This document shows, one piece after another, positions 52,760 to 60,573 of a stretch of DNA of 64,000 nt. A program made the position numbers and the translations under genes. The stretch is taken from positions 205,135-269,134 of the forward strand of contig NZ_JANCLT010000003.1 of NCBI RefSeq assembly GCF_024294785.1. The letters run 5' to 3'. Each line of letters starts with the position of its first letter. Positions within the stretch are counted from its first letter, which is position 1. This stretch comes from Ectobacillus ponti. GTDB lineage: Bacteria > Bacillota > Bacilli > Bacillales > Bacillaceae_G. The notes under the pieces are model-generated. The model searched no databases. It was not told the DNA's origin and saw only the letters and a program-made list of their open reading frames with translations.

Positions 52760-54259
52760 GTGCAAGGCATATTGGCAGGTCTGCCGATTCTCAGCATTTT
52801 CTTTTTCTTGTTTGTGCTCAAGCAGTCCTCACTCCGTTCCTCTATGCTGTCCTACATAGTGTGCCTCGGCATCGTATGGCTGAGCAGCTTGTTTCCGCTG
52901 AGCGGCGGCGAAGTTGTGCATGCTACCATCAAGGGGGCACTGATTTGCTTTATCGTTGCATATGTCCTCTTTTTTGGCATATTTCTCTTTCACCTCATGA
53001 ATGGGAGGGGCTGTATAGAAGCCATGGCAGCGTTCATTTCCCACGCAACGCATGACCGGCTGCTGCAGGTGCTGCTGCTCTGCTTCGGCCTGTGCCCGCT
53101 TATCGAATCCGCCAGCGGCTTTGGCATTGGCTTCATGGTGACCGCGCCTATTTTCCTGGCGCTCGGGTTTCCTCCGCTGCAGGCGGCCCTGCTGTCCTTC
53201 ATTGGGCTGTTGGCCAGCTCCTGGGGCGCATTGGCGACGGGGACGATTATCGGGTCGCAGCTGACCGGCATGAAGCTGGCGGAGCTTGGGGCAGGGACCG
53301 CCCTGCTGAGTACGCCCGTGTTTGGCTACTTCATGGCCGCGGCGCTTTGGCTTGTCGGCGGCTGGAGGGCGGTACGGGAGAAGGCGAAAGAGCTGGCCGC
53401 GCTGTTTGTGCTGTTTTCGCTGTCCATTTTTCTCTTCAGCAAATCTGTCAGCGTGGAGCTGGCCGGACTGCTGAGCGCTGTACTGACAACATCCGCCGGG
53501 CTGGCGCGCATCAGAGGAAAAGCCCGCCGGGAAGGCGCCGCCTACAAGCAGCATGCCGCAGCTGCGGAAGGGCATATCTCCATCCTCAAAATTCTGAGCC
53601 CGTATTTGTTTCTGACCGTTTGTATTCTGTTCTCCAGGCTCATGCCCGGCTGGCCGGCATTTTTGCAGCAGCATTTCATCCTCCATCTTCCCTCTTATTC
53701 CTATCACTTCGCCCTGTTATACTCGCCGGGCTTTTGGCTTTGTGCTTCCTGCTTGTTCACCATCCTGCTGTTTCGGATTCCGCGTGCGGCTGTCTGGCTG
53801 GCGCTGCAAAAAACGGTGCGGCAGTGGATTCCTTTTGCGGTGACCACAACGATGTTTATTTCCATTTCCGAAATGATGAGCGCTTCCGGCATGCACCGTC
53901 TGCTGGCGGAGCTGGGCGGTGCGGCGTTTGGTGCGCTGTTCATGCTCGCCGCCCCTTTTGTCGGCGCCATGGGCGGCTTTTTGACGGGCAGCAATGCCGG
54001 CTCCAACGCCATGTTCATCCAGCTGCAGGTTCAAACAGCACAGCATGTCGGGCTGCCGTGGCGGCTTGTGGCAATGGTCCAAAATGCCAGTTCCTCTGTC
54101 TCCACCATTGCCTGTCCTTCCCGGATTACGCTTGGCGCTTATCTGTGCGGCATTCCGTCCCGGGAAAATGAGCTGCTGCGAAAGACAACGCTGCTGATCG
54201 GGGGGGCCGTTGTCCTTATACTAATAGAAGGAACAGGCTGGCTGCTGCTGAGCCGCTGA
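52760..54259 (+). CDS. L-lactate permease family (LctP/LutP) transporter
   Basis: A 499-residue membrane protein with about 12-14 helices. CFGLCPLIESASGFGIGFMVTAPIFLALGFPP and LLASSWGALATGTIIGSQL, then GAMGGFLTGSNAGSNAMFIQLQVQTAQHVG and VQNASSSVSTIACPSRI are typical of the lactate permease family, which imports L-lactate and related hydroxy acids. I prefer GTG 52760, preceded by AAGAAGGTG; ATG 52739 would add 7 residues but has no ribosome site. The N-terminal helices are less conserved than usual, and no lut or lct catabolic genes are near, so the substrate may differ. Confidence 0.88.
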   Translation: MQGILAGLPILSIFFFLFVLKQSSLRSSMLSYIVCLGIVWLSSLFPLSGGEVVHATIKGALICFIVAYVLFFGIFLFHLMNGRGCIEAMAAFISHATHDRLLQVLLLCFGLCPLIESASGFGIGFMVTAPIFLALGFPPLQAALLSFIGLLASSWGALATGTIIGSQLTGMKLAELGAGTALLSTPVFGYFMAAALWLVGGWRAVREKAKELAALFVLFSLSIFLFSKSVSVELAGLLSAVLTTSAGLARIRGKARREGAAYKQHAAAAEGHISILKILSPYLFLTVCILFSRLMPGWPAFLQQHFILHLPSYSYHFALLYSPGFWLCASCLFTILLFRIPRAAVWLALQKTVRQWIPFAVTTTMFISISEMMSASGMHRLLAELGGAAFGALFMLAAPFVGAMGGFLTGSNAGSNAMFIQLQVQTAQHVGLPWRLVAMVQNASSSVSTIACPSRITLGAYLCGIPSRENELLRKTTLLIGGAVVLILIEGTGWLLLSR

Positions 54260-54260
54260 G

Positions 54261-54307
54261 GCATGGCTCCTTAGGTGGATTGTAATAAATTACCTAAGGA
54301 GTCATGC
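54261..54307. repeat. 16-bp inverted repeat after the permease gene
   Basis: gcatggctccttaggt (54261-54276) and acctaaggagtcatgc (54292-54307) pair over 16 positions (one G-T) around a 15-base AT-rich loop. No T-run follows, so it may be a processing or binding element rather than a plain terminator. Confidence 0.75.
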
Positions 54308-54371
54308 TCGTTCCAATCTTAACTTTTGAAATTTTTATATTATAATAGACAATAGAAGAGAGGTGGATTCG

Positions 54372-56666
54372 TTGATAAAGGATTATGTTCTGACCTCCGC
54401 TATTATCGTAACCTATTTGTTCATTATGTCCGAATTTTTTCTGCGAATTCATTTCCGTAAAACACGAAGAGGCACGCGGAGCGAGTTCATCACAGGCAAA
54501 GAGGCGGGCATTGTGTTTGGCTTGCTCGGCATCATTCTCATTGCTTTTAATGCGGAGCTGACGTCGCTGGGCATGATGGATTTGCGCCATTTGGCGGTCA
54601 TTGTGCCGGGGGCGCTGTTTGGCGCCGGGCCGGCGGCCATTGCGGCCGGCATGATCATCGTCGCCCGTTTTGTGATGCACGGAGTGGGCAGTGCAACCAT
54701 TGTGTCCAGCCTCTTTCTGCTGGCGATGGCGCTGCAGTTCGTGCTGCTGAGCCGGCTGTGCCGGAATCGCCATTGTATGTTCCTGGTTGCCAATTTGTTC
54801 AGTCCTGCCTGGATTCTTGGGTCCTTCTATACAAGATTGAAGCTGCTAGGAACGCATGAAACAGCGCCTGCAATGTTTTCGGATAAGTGGGTATTTATGT
54901 ATGTGTTCGGTTTTCTTTCTTATTTTGCCGCCGTCTATATTTTCGAGTCACATCGGAATGTGCTGCTGCATACAGAAACGAGCTCCAAGCTGACAGCGCT
55001 GCTGACACACTTTCAGGTCGGCATTGTATACGAGACGGCTGCAGGCAGCATCAGCTTTTTAAACGAAGCCTTTCAGCGGTTGTTTCCCGGAATGGATGGA
55101 CTGGTCGGCGGGCGGGGGGACGATGGAGTCCGTGCGTTTGCCGAATGGTTTGAGGAGTCCGAAGCCTTCATCCAAAGAAGACAGGATGTATTGGCAAAGC
55201 GCGAAGCAGTGCTGGATGAGGAATGGCGTCTGCGGGACGGAAGAACCCTGGAGTGCGACTATGTCCCGATTCTGTCCGGGCGGCAGGAGTACCTGGGACA
55301 TATGTGGAAATACCGCGACATTACAAGCCGCAAGCAGCTGGAGGAAGCTGAGGCGGCAACCCGCCAAATGTATCAATCTCTGTTTGAATACAACCAAAGT
55401 GCCTGCTTTGTGATGAGAGCGGATGGCCGCATCATACAGGTGAACCGAGCGGCGGAGCGGATCACCGGCTACCCGAAGGAGATGCTTTTGGGCGGTGCTT
55501 TTGCGCCGCTCATCCATCGTGGTGACTTGGAGCGTACAATGGAGCATTTCTATGACGCTCTGCAAGGCAATTCGCACACATTTGAAATCAGGCTGCTCCA
55601 TATGGGCGGAAGCACAGTGGACCTCATTGTGAACTGTTCGCCTGTCATCGTCCGGGATGAGATTATCGGCATTATCGGGCTGGCGCATGACATGACAGAG
55701 CAGAAGCGGGTGGCACAGGAGCGTTTGGAAAGCATTGCGCGCTATCAAAAGCTGGTGGAGCTGTCGCCGGAGGTTGTGTTTGTGCACGGCCAGAATTGTG
55801 TGGAGTTTGTCAATGAGCGGGTGGAGGAGCTCCTTGGCATTCCTGTGCAAGAAATCATCGGGAAGTCGTTTCTGGACTTTCTGCATCCGGAGGACCAGCA
55901 GGTCGCGGCATTGAATATGACAGGGATCTTCTCAAAGGGGAACAGGCTGCAGAAGGTGTATGAATACCGGCTGAGACGGAGCGACGGCACCTTTGTCACC
56001 ACGGAAATCCGCAGCGCTTTTATTGAGTACAATGGAGAGCCGGCGGTGCTCGGCATTGTACACGATGTAACAAAAAGCAAGGAGGCCGAACAGAAGCTGA
56101 GGCAGGCCAATGCGATGTTAAGCAAGCTCTCCCGCAGCGACGGGCTGACCGGCATTGCAAACCGGCGTTCCTTTGATGAGACGATGGCGCAGGAGTGGCA
56201 GAGGGCGCTTGAAACCGGCGGCCCTATTGCGGTCATCATGCTTGATATTGATGCATTTAAGGCATACAACGATTTGTACGGGCACCAGCAGGGGGATTTC
56301 TGTTTGAAGCTTGTCGCTCATGCCATTGAAGGTGCCCTGAGCCAGGCCTCTTATTTTGCGGCACGGTACGGCGGCGAGGAGTTTGCCGTAATCCTGCCGG
56401 ATACGGATACAGCCGCGGCAGGGAAGGTTGCCGGCGAGATTTGCACGGCTGTAACCAATCTGTGCTTGCCGCATGCGGCTTCCAATGTGCAGCCTTATGT
56501 GACGGTAAGTGCCGGAGCGGCGGCCTTGGTTCCGGATGAAGGGACAAGCGTTGCTGATTTGCTGCGGCAGGCAGACCAGGCATTATATCAGGCAAAGCAT
56601 GGCGGGCGAAACCGTGCCGCTTGGCATTTGGATGCCGTCTGTGCATGGGACAGGCAGTCTCTCTAG
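54372..56666 (+). CDS. 5TM-triple PAS-GGDEF diguanylate cyclase
   Basis: A 764-residue sensor. Residues 1-185 contain about six hydrophobic segments resembling a 5TM-LYT (LytS-type) receptor, with FNAELTSLGMMDLRHLAVIVPGALFGAGPAAIAAGMIIVARF. PAS units follow at about 200-325, 335-455 (FEYNQSACFVMRADGRIIQVNRAAERITGY) and 460-580. The GGDEF domain (590-764) starts SRSDGLTGIANRRSFDETM, has VIMLDIDAFKAYNDLYGHQQGD, and an intact RYGGEEFAVIL active site. It should make c-di-GMP. TTG 54372 lies just after GAGAGG; a GTG three codons earlier is possible. TATAAT is at 54341-54346. Confidence 0.9.
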   Translation: MIKDYVLTSAIIVTYLFIMSEFFLRIHFRKTRRGTRSEFITGKEAGIVFGLLGIILIAFNAELTSLGMMDLRHLAVIVPGALFGAGPAAIAAGMIIVARFVMHGVGSATIVSSLFLLAMALQFVLLSRLCRNRHCMFLVANLFSPAWILGSFYTRLKLLGTHETAPAMFSDKWVFMYVFGFLSYFAAVYIFESHRNVLLHTETSSKLTALLTHFQVGIVYETAAGSISFLNEAFQRLFPGMDGLVGGRGDDGVRAFAEWFEESEAFIQRRQDVLAKREAVLDEEWRLRDGRTLECDYVPILSGRQEYLGHMWKYRDITSRKQLEEAEAATRQMYQSLFEYNQSACFVMRADGRIIQVNRAAERITGYPKEMLLGGAFAPLIHRGDLERTMEHFYDALQGNSHTFEIRLLHMGGSTVDLIVNCSPVIVRDEIIGIIGLAHDMTEQKRVAQERLESIARYQKLVELSPEVVFVHGQNCVEFVNERVEELLGIPVQEIIGKSFLDFLHPEDQQVAALNMTGIFSKGNRLQKVYEYRLRRSDGTFVTTEIRSAFIEYNGEPAVLGIVHDVTKSKEAEQKLRQANAMLSKLSRSDGLTGIANRRSFDETMAQEWQRALETGGPIAVIMLDIDAFKAYNDLYGHQQGDFCLKLVAHAIEGALSQASYFAARYGGEEFAVILPDTDTAAAGKVAGEICTAVTNLCLPHAASNVQPYVTVSAGAAALVPDEGTSVADLLRQADQALYQAKHGGRNRAAWHLDAVCAWDRQSL

Positions 56667-56690
56667 GGAGATTGCCTGTTTTTTTTATTT
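56649..56690 (+). terminator. Terminator overlapping the GGDEF stop
   Basis: acaggcagtctc and ggagattgcctgt pair across the stop codon (56664-56666), followed by eight T. Confidence 0.9.
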
Positions 56691-56714
56691 TAGATAAAAT
56701 TTCCAAAAAAGGGG

Positions 56715-56743
56715 TTTACAAATGGGTTCCTTGTGTATATCAT
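56715..56743 (+). promoter_or_regulatory. Promoter of the micro-gene cluster
   Basis: TTTACA (56715-56720), 17 bp, TATCAT (56738-56743). It would start a transcript near 56750, just before the 25-codon ORF. Confidence 0.65.
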
Positions 56744-56784
56744 TAACAGAAGAAGAAAATTCCAAAAAAAGGAGGTCGAATAAC

Positions 56785-56862
56785 ATGATGATTCCAGTAT
56801 GGGCAGGACAAACAAATTCATATGCACAGCAAGCCAATTCGACCGCGCCTTTGAAGCAGTGA
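56785..56862 (+). CDS. 25-residue leader-like micro-ORF
   Basis: A short frame starting with two Met codons and reading MMIPVWAGQTNSY then QQANSTAPLKQ. GGAGG (56771-56775) is well placed 9 bp upstream. It follows a promoter and precedes two terminators, then the YrzI-like genes, the layout of a leader peptide. The peptide has no membrane segment. It shares the MMI..PV start with the 16-residue ORF at 57654. Translation is likely from the ribosome site; function unknown. Confidence 0.55.
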   Translation: MMIPVWAGQTNSYAQQANSTAPLKQ

Positions 56863-56890
56863 ATTTCTTCGTGAATTCATGTATGCAAGT

Positions 56891-56924
56891 GCCGCAGGAC
56901 GAATGGTGTCCTGCGGCCTTTTTA
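56891..56924 (+). terminator. Tandem terminator 1
   Basis: gccgcaggac and gtcctgcggc around a 6-base loop, followed by ctttttat. It lies between the 25-codon ORF and the YrzI-like genes. Confidence 0.85.
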
Positions 56925-56942
56925 TGCCCTTTGGGCAGCCAG

Positions 56943-56976
56943 GCCGCAGGAGCTGTTATGTTCTGCGGCTTTTTTG
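56943..56976 (+). terminator. Tandem terminator 2
   Basis: gccgcagga(g) and ttctgcggc before six T. Stem and tail resemble terminator 1 and both are followed by similar tgccc text, so the pair seems to be a duplication of about 52 bp. Confidence 0.82.
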
Positions 56977-56998
56977 TGCCCGGAAAGGAGGGGGACGC

Positions 56999-57136
56999 AT
57001 GAGATTTCATCTGTTGTTTATCACATTTCAGCTGCGGCGGCAGAAATCGCTGCAGGAAGTCCGGCATGAGCAGCATGTCGAGCAATGCATGGGAAAATGG
57101 AAGGAGCGGCAGGCAGAGTATTGCCGGTTTCTGTAG
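56999..57136 (+). CDS. YrzI-like small protein 1 of 4
   Basis: A 45-residue protein, the first of four tandem paralogs. It starts MRFHLLFITFQLRRQKS, then VRHEQHVEQCMGKWKERQAEYCRFL. Shared features in all four are M-x-FH at the start, a short hydrophobic segment (4-11), a basic cluster, an amphipathic helix with HE/HK and LKxRQ-like text, and a Cys four residues from the end. I assign the YrzI family (small Bacillus tandem proteins, linked to sporulation in annotations). AAAGGAGGGGG precedes the ATG. Confidence 0.75.
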   Translation: MRFHLLFITFQLRRQKSLQEVRHEQHVEQCMGKWKERQAEYCRFL

Positions 57137-57152
57137 GAAAGGAGGAAGAGGT

Positions 57153-57293
57153 ATGAAATTCCACGTATTGTCGCTGGTGGTTGTCATCCAAAGACGCCGC
57201 AAATCCATGGCCGCTGTACGGCATGAGAAAAGCGTGCAGCAGCTGATGAGCGGGCTGAAGGCGCGTCAGGCGGAGCATTGCCGATTCATCTAA
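57153..57293 (+). CDS. YrzI-like small protein 2 of 4
   Basis: A 46-residue paralog: MKFHVLSLVVVIQRRRKS, then VRHEKSVQQLM and LKARQAEHCRFI. The hydrophobic run is the longest of the four (residues 5-12), and three Arg follow. AAAGGAGGAAGAGG precedes the ATG and the gene is 16 bp behind copy 1. Confidence 0.75.
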   Translation: MKFHVLSLVVVIQRRRKSMAAVRHEKSVQQLMSGLKARQAEHCRFI

Positions 57294-57308
57294 CAAGGAG
57301 GAGTTTAT

Positions 57309-57449
57309 ATGAAGTTTCATCTTTTGTCGCTGGTGGTTACGATCAGCCGGCACCATATGTCCCTTGCAGAAGCGGAGCATAAGCAGCATGTGCAGGAGCA
57401 GATGGAGGAAATGAAGGAACAGCAGGCGTTTCACTGTCACTTGTTTTAG
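57309..57449 (+). CDS. YrzI-like small protein 3 of 4
   Basis: A 46-residue paralog and the most diverged: MKFHLLSLVVTISRHHMS, then AEHKQHVQEQMEEMKEQQAFHCHLF. The basic cluster is partly replaced by His and the helix is more acidic. AAGGAGGAG precedes the ATG, 15 bp after copy 2. Confidence 0.75.
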   Translation: MKFHLLSLVVTISRHHMSLAEAEHKQHVQEQMEEMKEQQAFHCHLF

Positions 57450-57478
57450 GAAACCCAATGTGAAAGGAGGCTTTTCAC

Positions 57479-57619
57479 ATGACCTTCCACTTACTGTTTA
57501 TTACCATTCAAATTGCCAAACGGCGCAAGTCAGCTGCAGAGGTGCAGCATGAGCAGCGCGTGCAAGAGCGGATGGATGCGCTGAAGGAGCGCCAGACCGC
57601 ATATTGCCGCTTGTTCTAA
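57479..57619 (+). CDS. YrzI-like small protein 4 of 4
   Basis: A 46-residue paralog: MTFHLLFITIQIAKRRKS, then VQHEQRVQERMDALKERQTAYCRLF. It is closest to copy 1 in its N-terminus. AAAGGAGG precedes the ATG after a 29-bp gap. The four copies seem to have come from serial duplication followed by divergence with the start, basic cluster and terminal Cys kept. Confidence 0.75.
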   Translation: MTFHLLFITIQIAKRRKSAAEVQHEQRVQERMDALKERQTAYCRLF

Positions 57620-57653
57620 GAGAGCTTTCAAGAAAATGAAGGGGGAGATGACG

Positions 57654-57704
57654 ATGTTGAAGAGAAGAATGATGATTTTGCCGGTTCAGGTGGATTCCAC
57701 TTAG
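57654..57704 (+). CDS. 16-residue micro-ORF after the YrzI-like genes
   Basis: A short frame MLKRRMMILPVQVDST with GGGGGAG 6-7 bp upstream; an in-frame ATG at 57648 would add two residues. It shares MMI..PV with the 25-residue ORF at 56785. In B. subtilis, the yrzI transcript carries a short cryptic ORF that is the target of the ribosome-associated nuclease Rae1; this could be a counterpart. That link is recalled and inferred, not shown here. Confidence 0.45.
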   Translation: MLKRRMMILPVQVDST

Positions 57705-57751
57705 TAGGAAGGAAAAAGTTGGGGAATACTTCCGGGTAGGAGGTGTTTCCC

Positions 57752-58339
57752 GTGTCATTTTTGGATAGCTTGCTTGTGAGTTTGCTGCTGTTTGTCGGTG
57801 TCAAATACGTCTGGCTCAGCCGGAAGCGGCAGCAGGAAGCATCGCGCCAAATGCAGCAGTCCCGGCAGGAGAACGAGCTGAAGCGGACCTTGGCAATGGG
57901 CTTGTATTGCCGCTTTAAGGGCGGAGAAGAGCCTCTGTCACAGCAGTTTCTGAAGCAGAAGCCGTCTGATTTGGAGCGCTTTTGCGCGAACCTGCTGGAG
58001 CGGCACTTCGGCGGGTCGGCCTTTATTACGGTGCCGCAGCATGACTTTGGCATCAATCTGGAGTATACGAGGGACGGCGGCTTGTATGTGGGCCGGATTT
58101 GCTGTGAGCAGGGCGATATCGGATATGACGCGATTGCGCTGCTGCACAGCAATATGGTGAAGCGGACCGCCAAAGGCGGCTACTTCGTGACGACCGGCGG
58201 CTTTACCCGCGAAGCGGAGGACTATGCCAGAGGGTTGAATATTGAGCTCATTCCGGGCCCGCGCTTGGCGGAGCTGTGGATGATGAGCCTGGAGACGGCG
58301 CCGGCGCCGCACATGCAGACAGCTCCTGTCGAGGGATAA
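57752..58339 (+). CDS. Membrane-anchored Mrr-like restriction endonuclease-fold protein
   Basis: A 195-residue protein. Residues 1-20 are a hydrophobic helix, then a basic coiled stretch (SRKRQQEASRQMQQSRQEN). Residues about 75-180 look like the Mrr-type PD-(D/E)xK fold: FCANLLERHFGGSAF, INLEYTRDGGLYVGRICCE, and HSNMVKRTAKGGYFVTTGGFTREAEDYARGLNIELIPGPRLAELW, the last part being typical of Mrr_cat. The usual catalytic D-x(n)-QxK core reads DGGLYVGRICCE here, so the E/Q-x-K is not clear and activity may be lost. GTG 57752 follows AGGAGGTG. No methylase is near. Confidence 0.72.
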   Translation: MSFLDSLLVSLLLFVGVKYVWLSRKRQQEASRQMQQSRQENELKRTLAMGLYCRFKGGEEPLSQQFLKQKPSDLERFCANLLERHFGGSAFITVPQHDFGINLEYTRDGGLYVGRICCEQGDIGYDAIALLHSNMVKRTAKGGYFVTTGGFTREAEDYARGLNIELIPGPRLAELWMMSLETAPAPHMQTAPVEG

Positions 58340-58356
58340 TCGGCAGGAGCTGTTTG
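58319..58356. terminator. Bidirectional terminator over the Mrr-like stop
   Basis: acagctcctgtcg (58319-58331) and cggcaggagctgt (58341-58353) pair over 13 positions; the loop holds the stop codon. Short T-run on the plus side. Confidence 0.8.
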
Positions 58357-58359
58357 TGT

Positions 58360-59628
58360 TTAGGCAGAGGTGCTTTCGGTTACAGCCACCTGTGCTTTCC
58401 CCCCGACCCGCAGCACGAGCAGTGTCGCAATCAGGCAGGAGGAGCCGGCCAGCATGAAGGCCATCGTATAGGTGTCCATCCAGGTGAACAGCACGCCGCC
58501 GCCGTAAGCCGCAATCCCGGAGCCGATCTGGTGGGAGGCGAAAATCCAGCCGTAAATCACGCCGCCTTTTTCCCGTCCGAACGCCTCTGTTGTCAGCTTC
58601 ACGGTAGGCGGCACTGTGGCAATCCAATCGAGACCGTAGAACACCGCGAATACGATGAGGAACAAGTACGAATTCGAAAACAGGGCATATGGCAACAGCA
58701 GCAGCGCAAGCCCACGCAGCCCGTAGTACCAAAACAGGAGCCAGCGGTTATTGAAACGGTCGGACAGCCAGCCGGACAGGGTGGTGCCGACAATATCAAA
58801 GATGCCCATGAATGCCAGCAAGCCGGCTGCCTGCAGCTCCGGAATGCCCGCATGGATGCAGGCCGGGATGAAATGTGTGCCAATCAGCCCGCTTGTGGAC
58901 AGGCCGCAGATGAAAAAGCTGCCGGCCAGCAGCCAGAAATCCAGCCGGCGCGCTCCTTCGCGCAGCCCGGAAAACGCCATGGCGACCGGATTGCCCTGCA
59001 GGCGCGTTTCCCGGTAATCCGCCGGCGCCCCGTACGGCACAGCGCCGACCTCAGCCGGGCTGTTGCGCATCCAGATGCTGATGATAACAAGAAATATGGT
59101 GCCGAGACCAGCAATCAGGAGCACAGAAGCCCGCCAGGTAATATGCTCCGCCAAGTAAGCCAAAAGCGGCAGAAACGCCAGCTGGCCGGTTGCCGTGCTG
59201 GCTGTCAGCATGCCGATGATGAGCCCCTTGTTCTTCACAAACCAGCGGTTCGCAACCGTGGCGCCAAGAACTGTCAGAAACACGCCGGAGGCTGCCCCGA
59301 GCACAAGGCCCCACAGCACGAACAGCTGCCACTTTGCCGTCATGACAGTCGTAAGGCCAAGGCCGATGACCAAAAGCAGCATCCCCCCAGTCATCACCTT
59401 CCGCAAGCCATAGCGCTCCATCAGTGCCGCCGCAAAAGGGCCTGACAGGCCATAGAGTACGAGATTTACGGCAACGGCCAGGGAAATGGAGGAACGCGAC
59501 CAGCCGAATTCTTTTTCGAGCGGCACCATGAGCACGCCGGAGCTGGAGCGGATGATTGCGGCTGTCAGCATGGAGCAGAAGGTAATGATGAAAATAGTCC
59601 AAGCATAATGTCTTTGTTTGACTTGCAT
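58360..59628 (-). CDS. MFS transporter (OFA/monocarboxylate-like)
   Basis: A 422-residue, 12-helix transporter. SSSGVLMVPLEKEFGWSRSSISLAVAVN at TM1-loop-TM2 and GPFAAALMERYGLRKVM (motif A-like) are the pattern of the oxalate/formate and monocarboxylate porter group; GATVANRWFVKNKGLIIGML is also typical. Substrate unknown. ATG 59628 follows AAAGGAGG; a longer frame adds 8 residues. It stands alone, divergent from the SDR-glutathione peroxidase pair. Confidence 0.88.
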   Translation of the reverse strand: MQVKQRHYAWTIFIITFCSMLTAAIIRSSSGVLMVPLEKEFGWSRSSISLAVAVNLVLYGLSGPFAAALMERYGLRKVMTGGMLLLVIGLGLTTVMTAKWQLFVLWGLVLGAASGVFLTVLGATVANRWFVKNKGLIIGMLTASTATGQLAFLPLLAYLAEHITWRASVLLIAGLGTIFLVIISIWMRNSPAEVGAVPYGAPADYRETRLQGNPVAMAFSGLREGARRLDFWLLAGSFFICGLSTSGLIGTHFIPACIHAGIPELQAAGLLAFMGIFDIVGTTLSGWLSDRFNNRWLLFWYYGLRGLALLLLPYALFSNSYLFLIVFAVFYGLDWIATVPPTVKLTTEAFGREKGGVIYGWIFASHQIGSGIAAYGGGVLFTWMDTYTMAFMLAGSSCLIATLLVLRVGGKAQVAVTESTSA

Positions 59629-59823
59629 GATAGCCTCCTTTCGATAACACAATCTAGCATACTATATTCGCAGCGGCAGGGCGATCCACCTTTTTGCATC
59701 ATGCCTTTATGCAGAGAATAAGTTGTAAGGATGTTAGAGAGCATAAAAGGTGAACATCTTGTATAGGTAATTTATAATAATTGTGTAAGATATGGAACCA
59801 TTCATTTTGCGGAGGTGCAAGGA

Positions 59824-60573
59824 ATGTTTGATTTTACAGGAAAAACGGTTGTGGTCAACGGCGGAACCGCCGGAATCGGAGCGGAGGCGGTGAAGCAATT
59901 CGCCAAGGCCGGTGCGCATGTGTTTTTTTCCGGGCGTGATTCGGAAAAGGCTGCCCAGGTGCTGGCAGCCACGCCGCGCAGCCAATTCATCCGGGTGGAC
60001 AACAGGCGGGAAGAGGAAATTGAAGAGATGCTGCAGCGCGTGCTGGAGCAGGCGGGAAAAATTGATGTACTGTTCAACAATGCAGGAGTGCTTTCACTTG
60101 GCGCCGGGCCGCTGACGCATGTCAAAAGCGACGATTGGGACCAGGTCGTCAGCGTCAATCAAACCGCCTACTATTTGTATATGAAGCATGCTTTAAAAGC
60201 AATGATGAAGCAACGCGCCGGCACGATTGTGAATAATGCTGCAATCCTCGGGGGGCGCAAGGTGAATCCGGCTTTGCCGGCTTACAGCGCGACGAAAGCA
60301 GCCATTATTGCCATGACGGAGAGCGCCGCGGTGCGCCATGCCAAGCAGGGCATCCGCATCAATGCCGTCTCGCCGGGGCCGACCAAAACAGAATTGGCCG
60401 TACGCGCTTATGGAAGCGAAGCGGTATTTGAAGAGAAGTCATCCCACCATCCGCGCGGCCGTTACGGAGACCCGGCGGAAATTGCCCATGTTGTTCTGTT
60501 TCTTGCATCTCCGTACGCATCCTATGTCAATGGGGCCAATATCCGGGTGGACGGCGGCTATGCGCTTGTATAG
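59824..60573 (+). CDS. SDR family oxidoreductase
   Basis: A 249-residue classical SDR. NGGTAGIGAEAVKQF at residues 11-25 (a slightly altered TGxxxGIG), FSGRDSEKA (Arg and the lack of Asp favour NADP), NNAGVLSLGAG, NNAAILGGRK and YSATKAAIIAMTES (YxxxK) and VSPGPTKTEL. The tail ASYVNGANIRVDGGYALV is complete. GGAGG lies 8 bp before ATG 59824. It overlaps the glutathione peroxidase gene by 14 bp. Substrate unknown. Confidence 0.9.
   Translation: MFDFTGKTVVVNGGTAGIGAEAVKQFAKAGAHVFFSGRDSEKAAQVLAATPRSQFIRVDNRREEEIEEMLQRVLEQAGKIDVLFNNAGVLSLGAGPLTHVKSDDWDQVVSVNQTAYYLYMKHALKAMMKQRAGTIVNNAAILGGRKVNPALPAYSATKAAIIAMTESAAVRHAKQGIRINAVSPGPTKTELAVRAYGSEAVFEEKSSHHPRGRYGDPAEIAHVVLFLASPYASYVNGANIRVDGGYALV

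Noticed and set aside
53092-54171. A 359-codon frame inside the permease gene
   Set aside because: Same-strand out-of-frame shadow, Ala/Arg/Cys-rich, no ribosome site.
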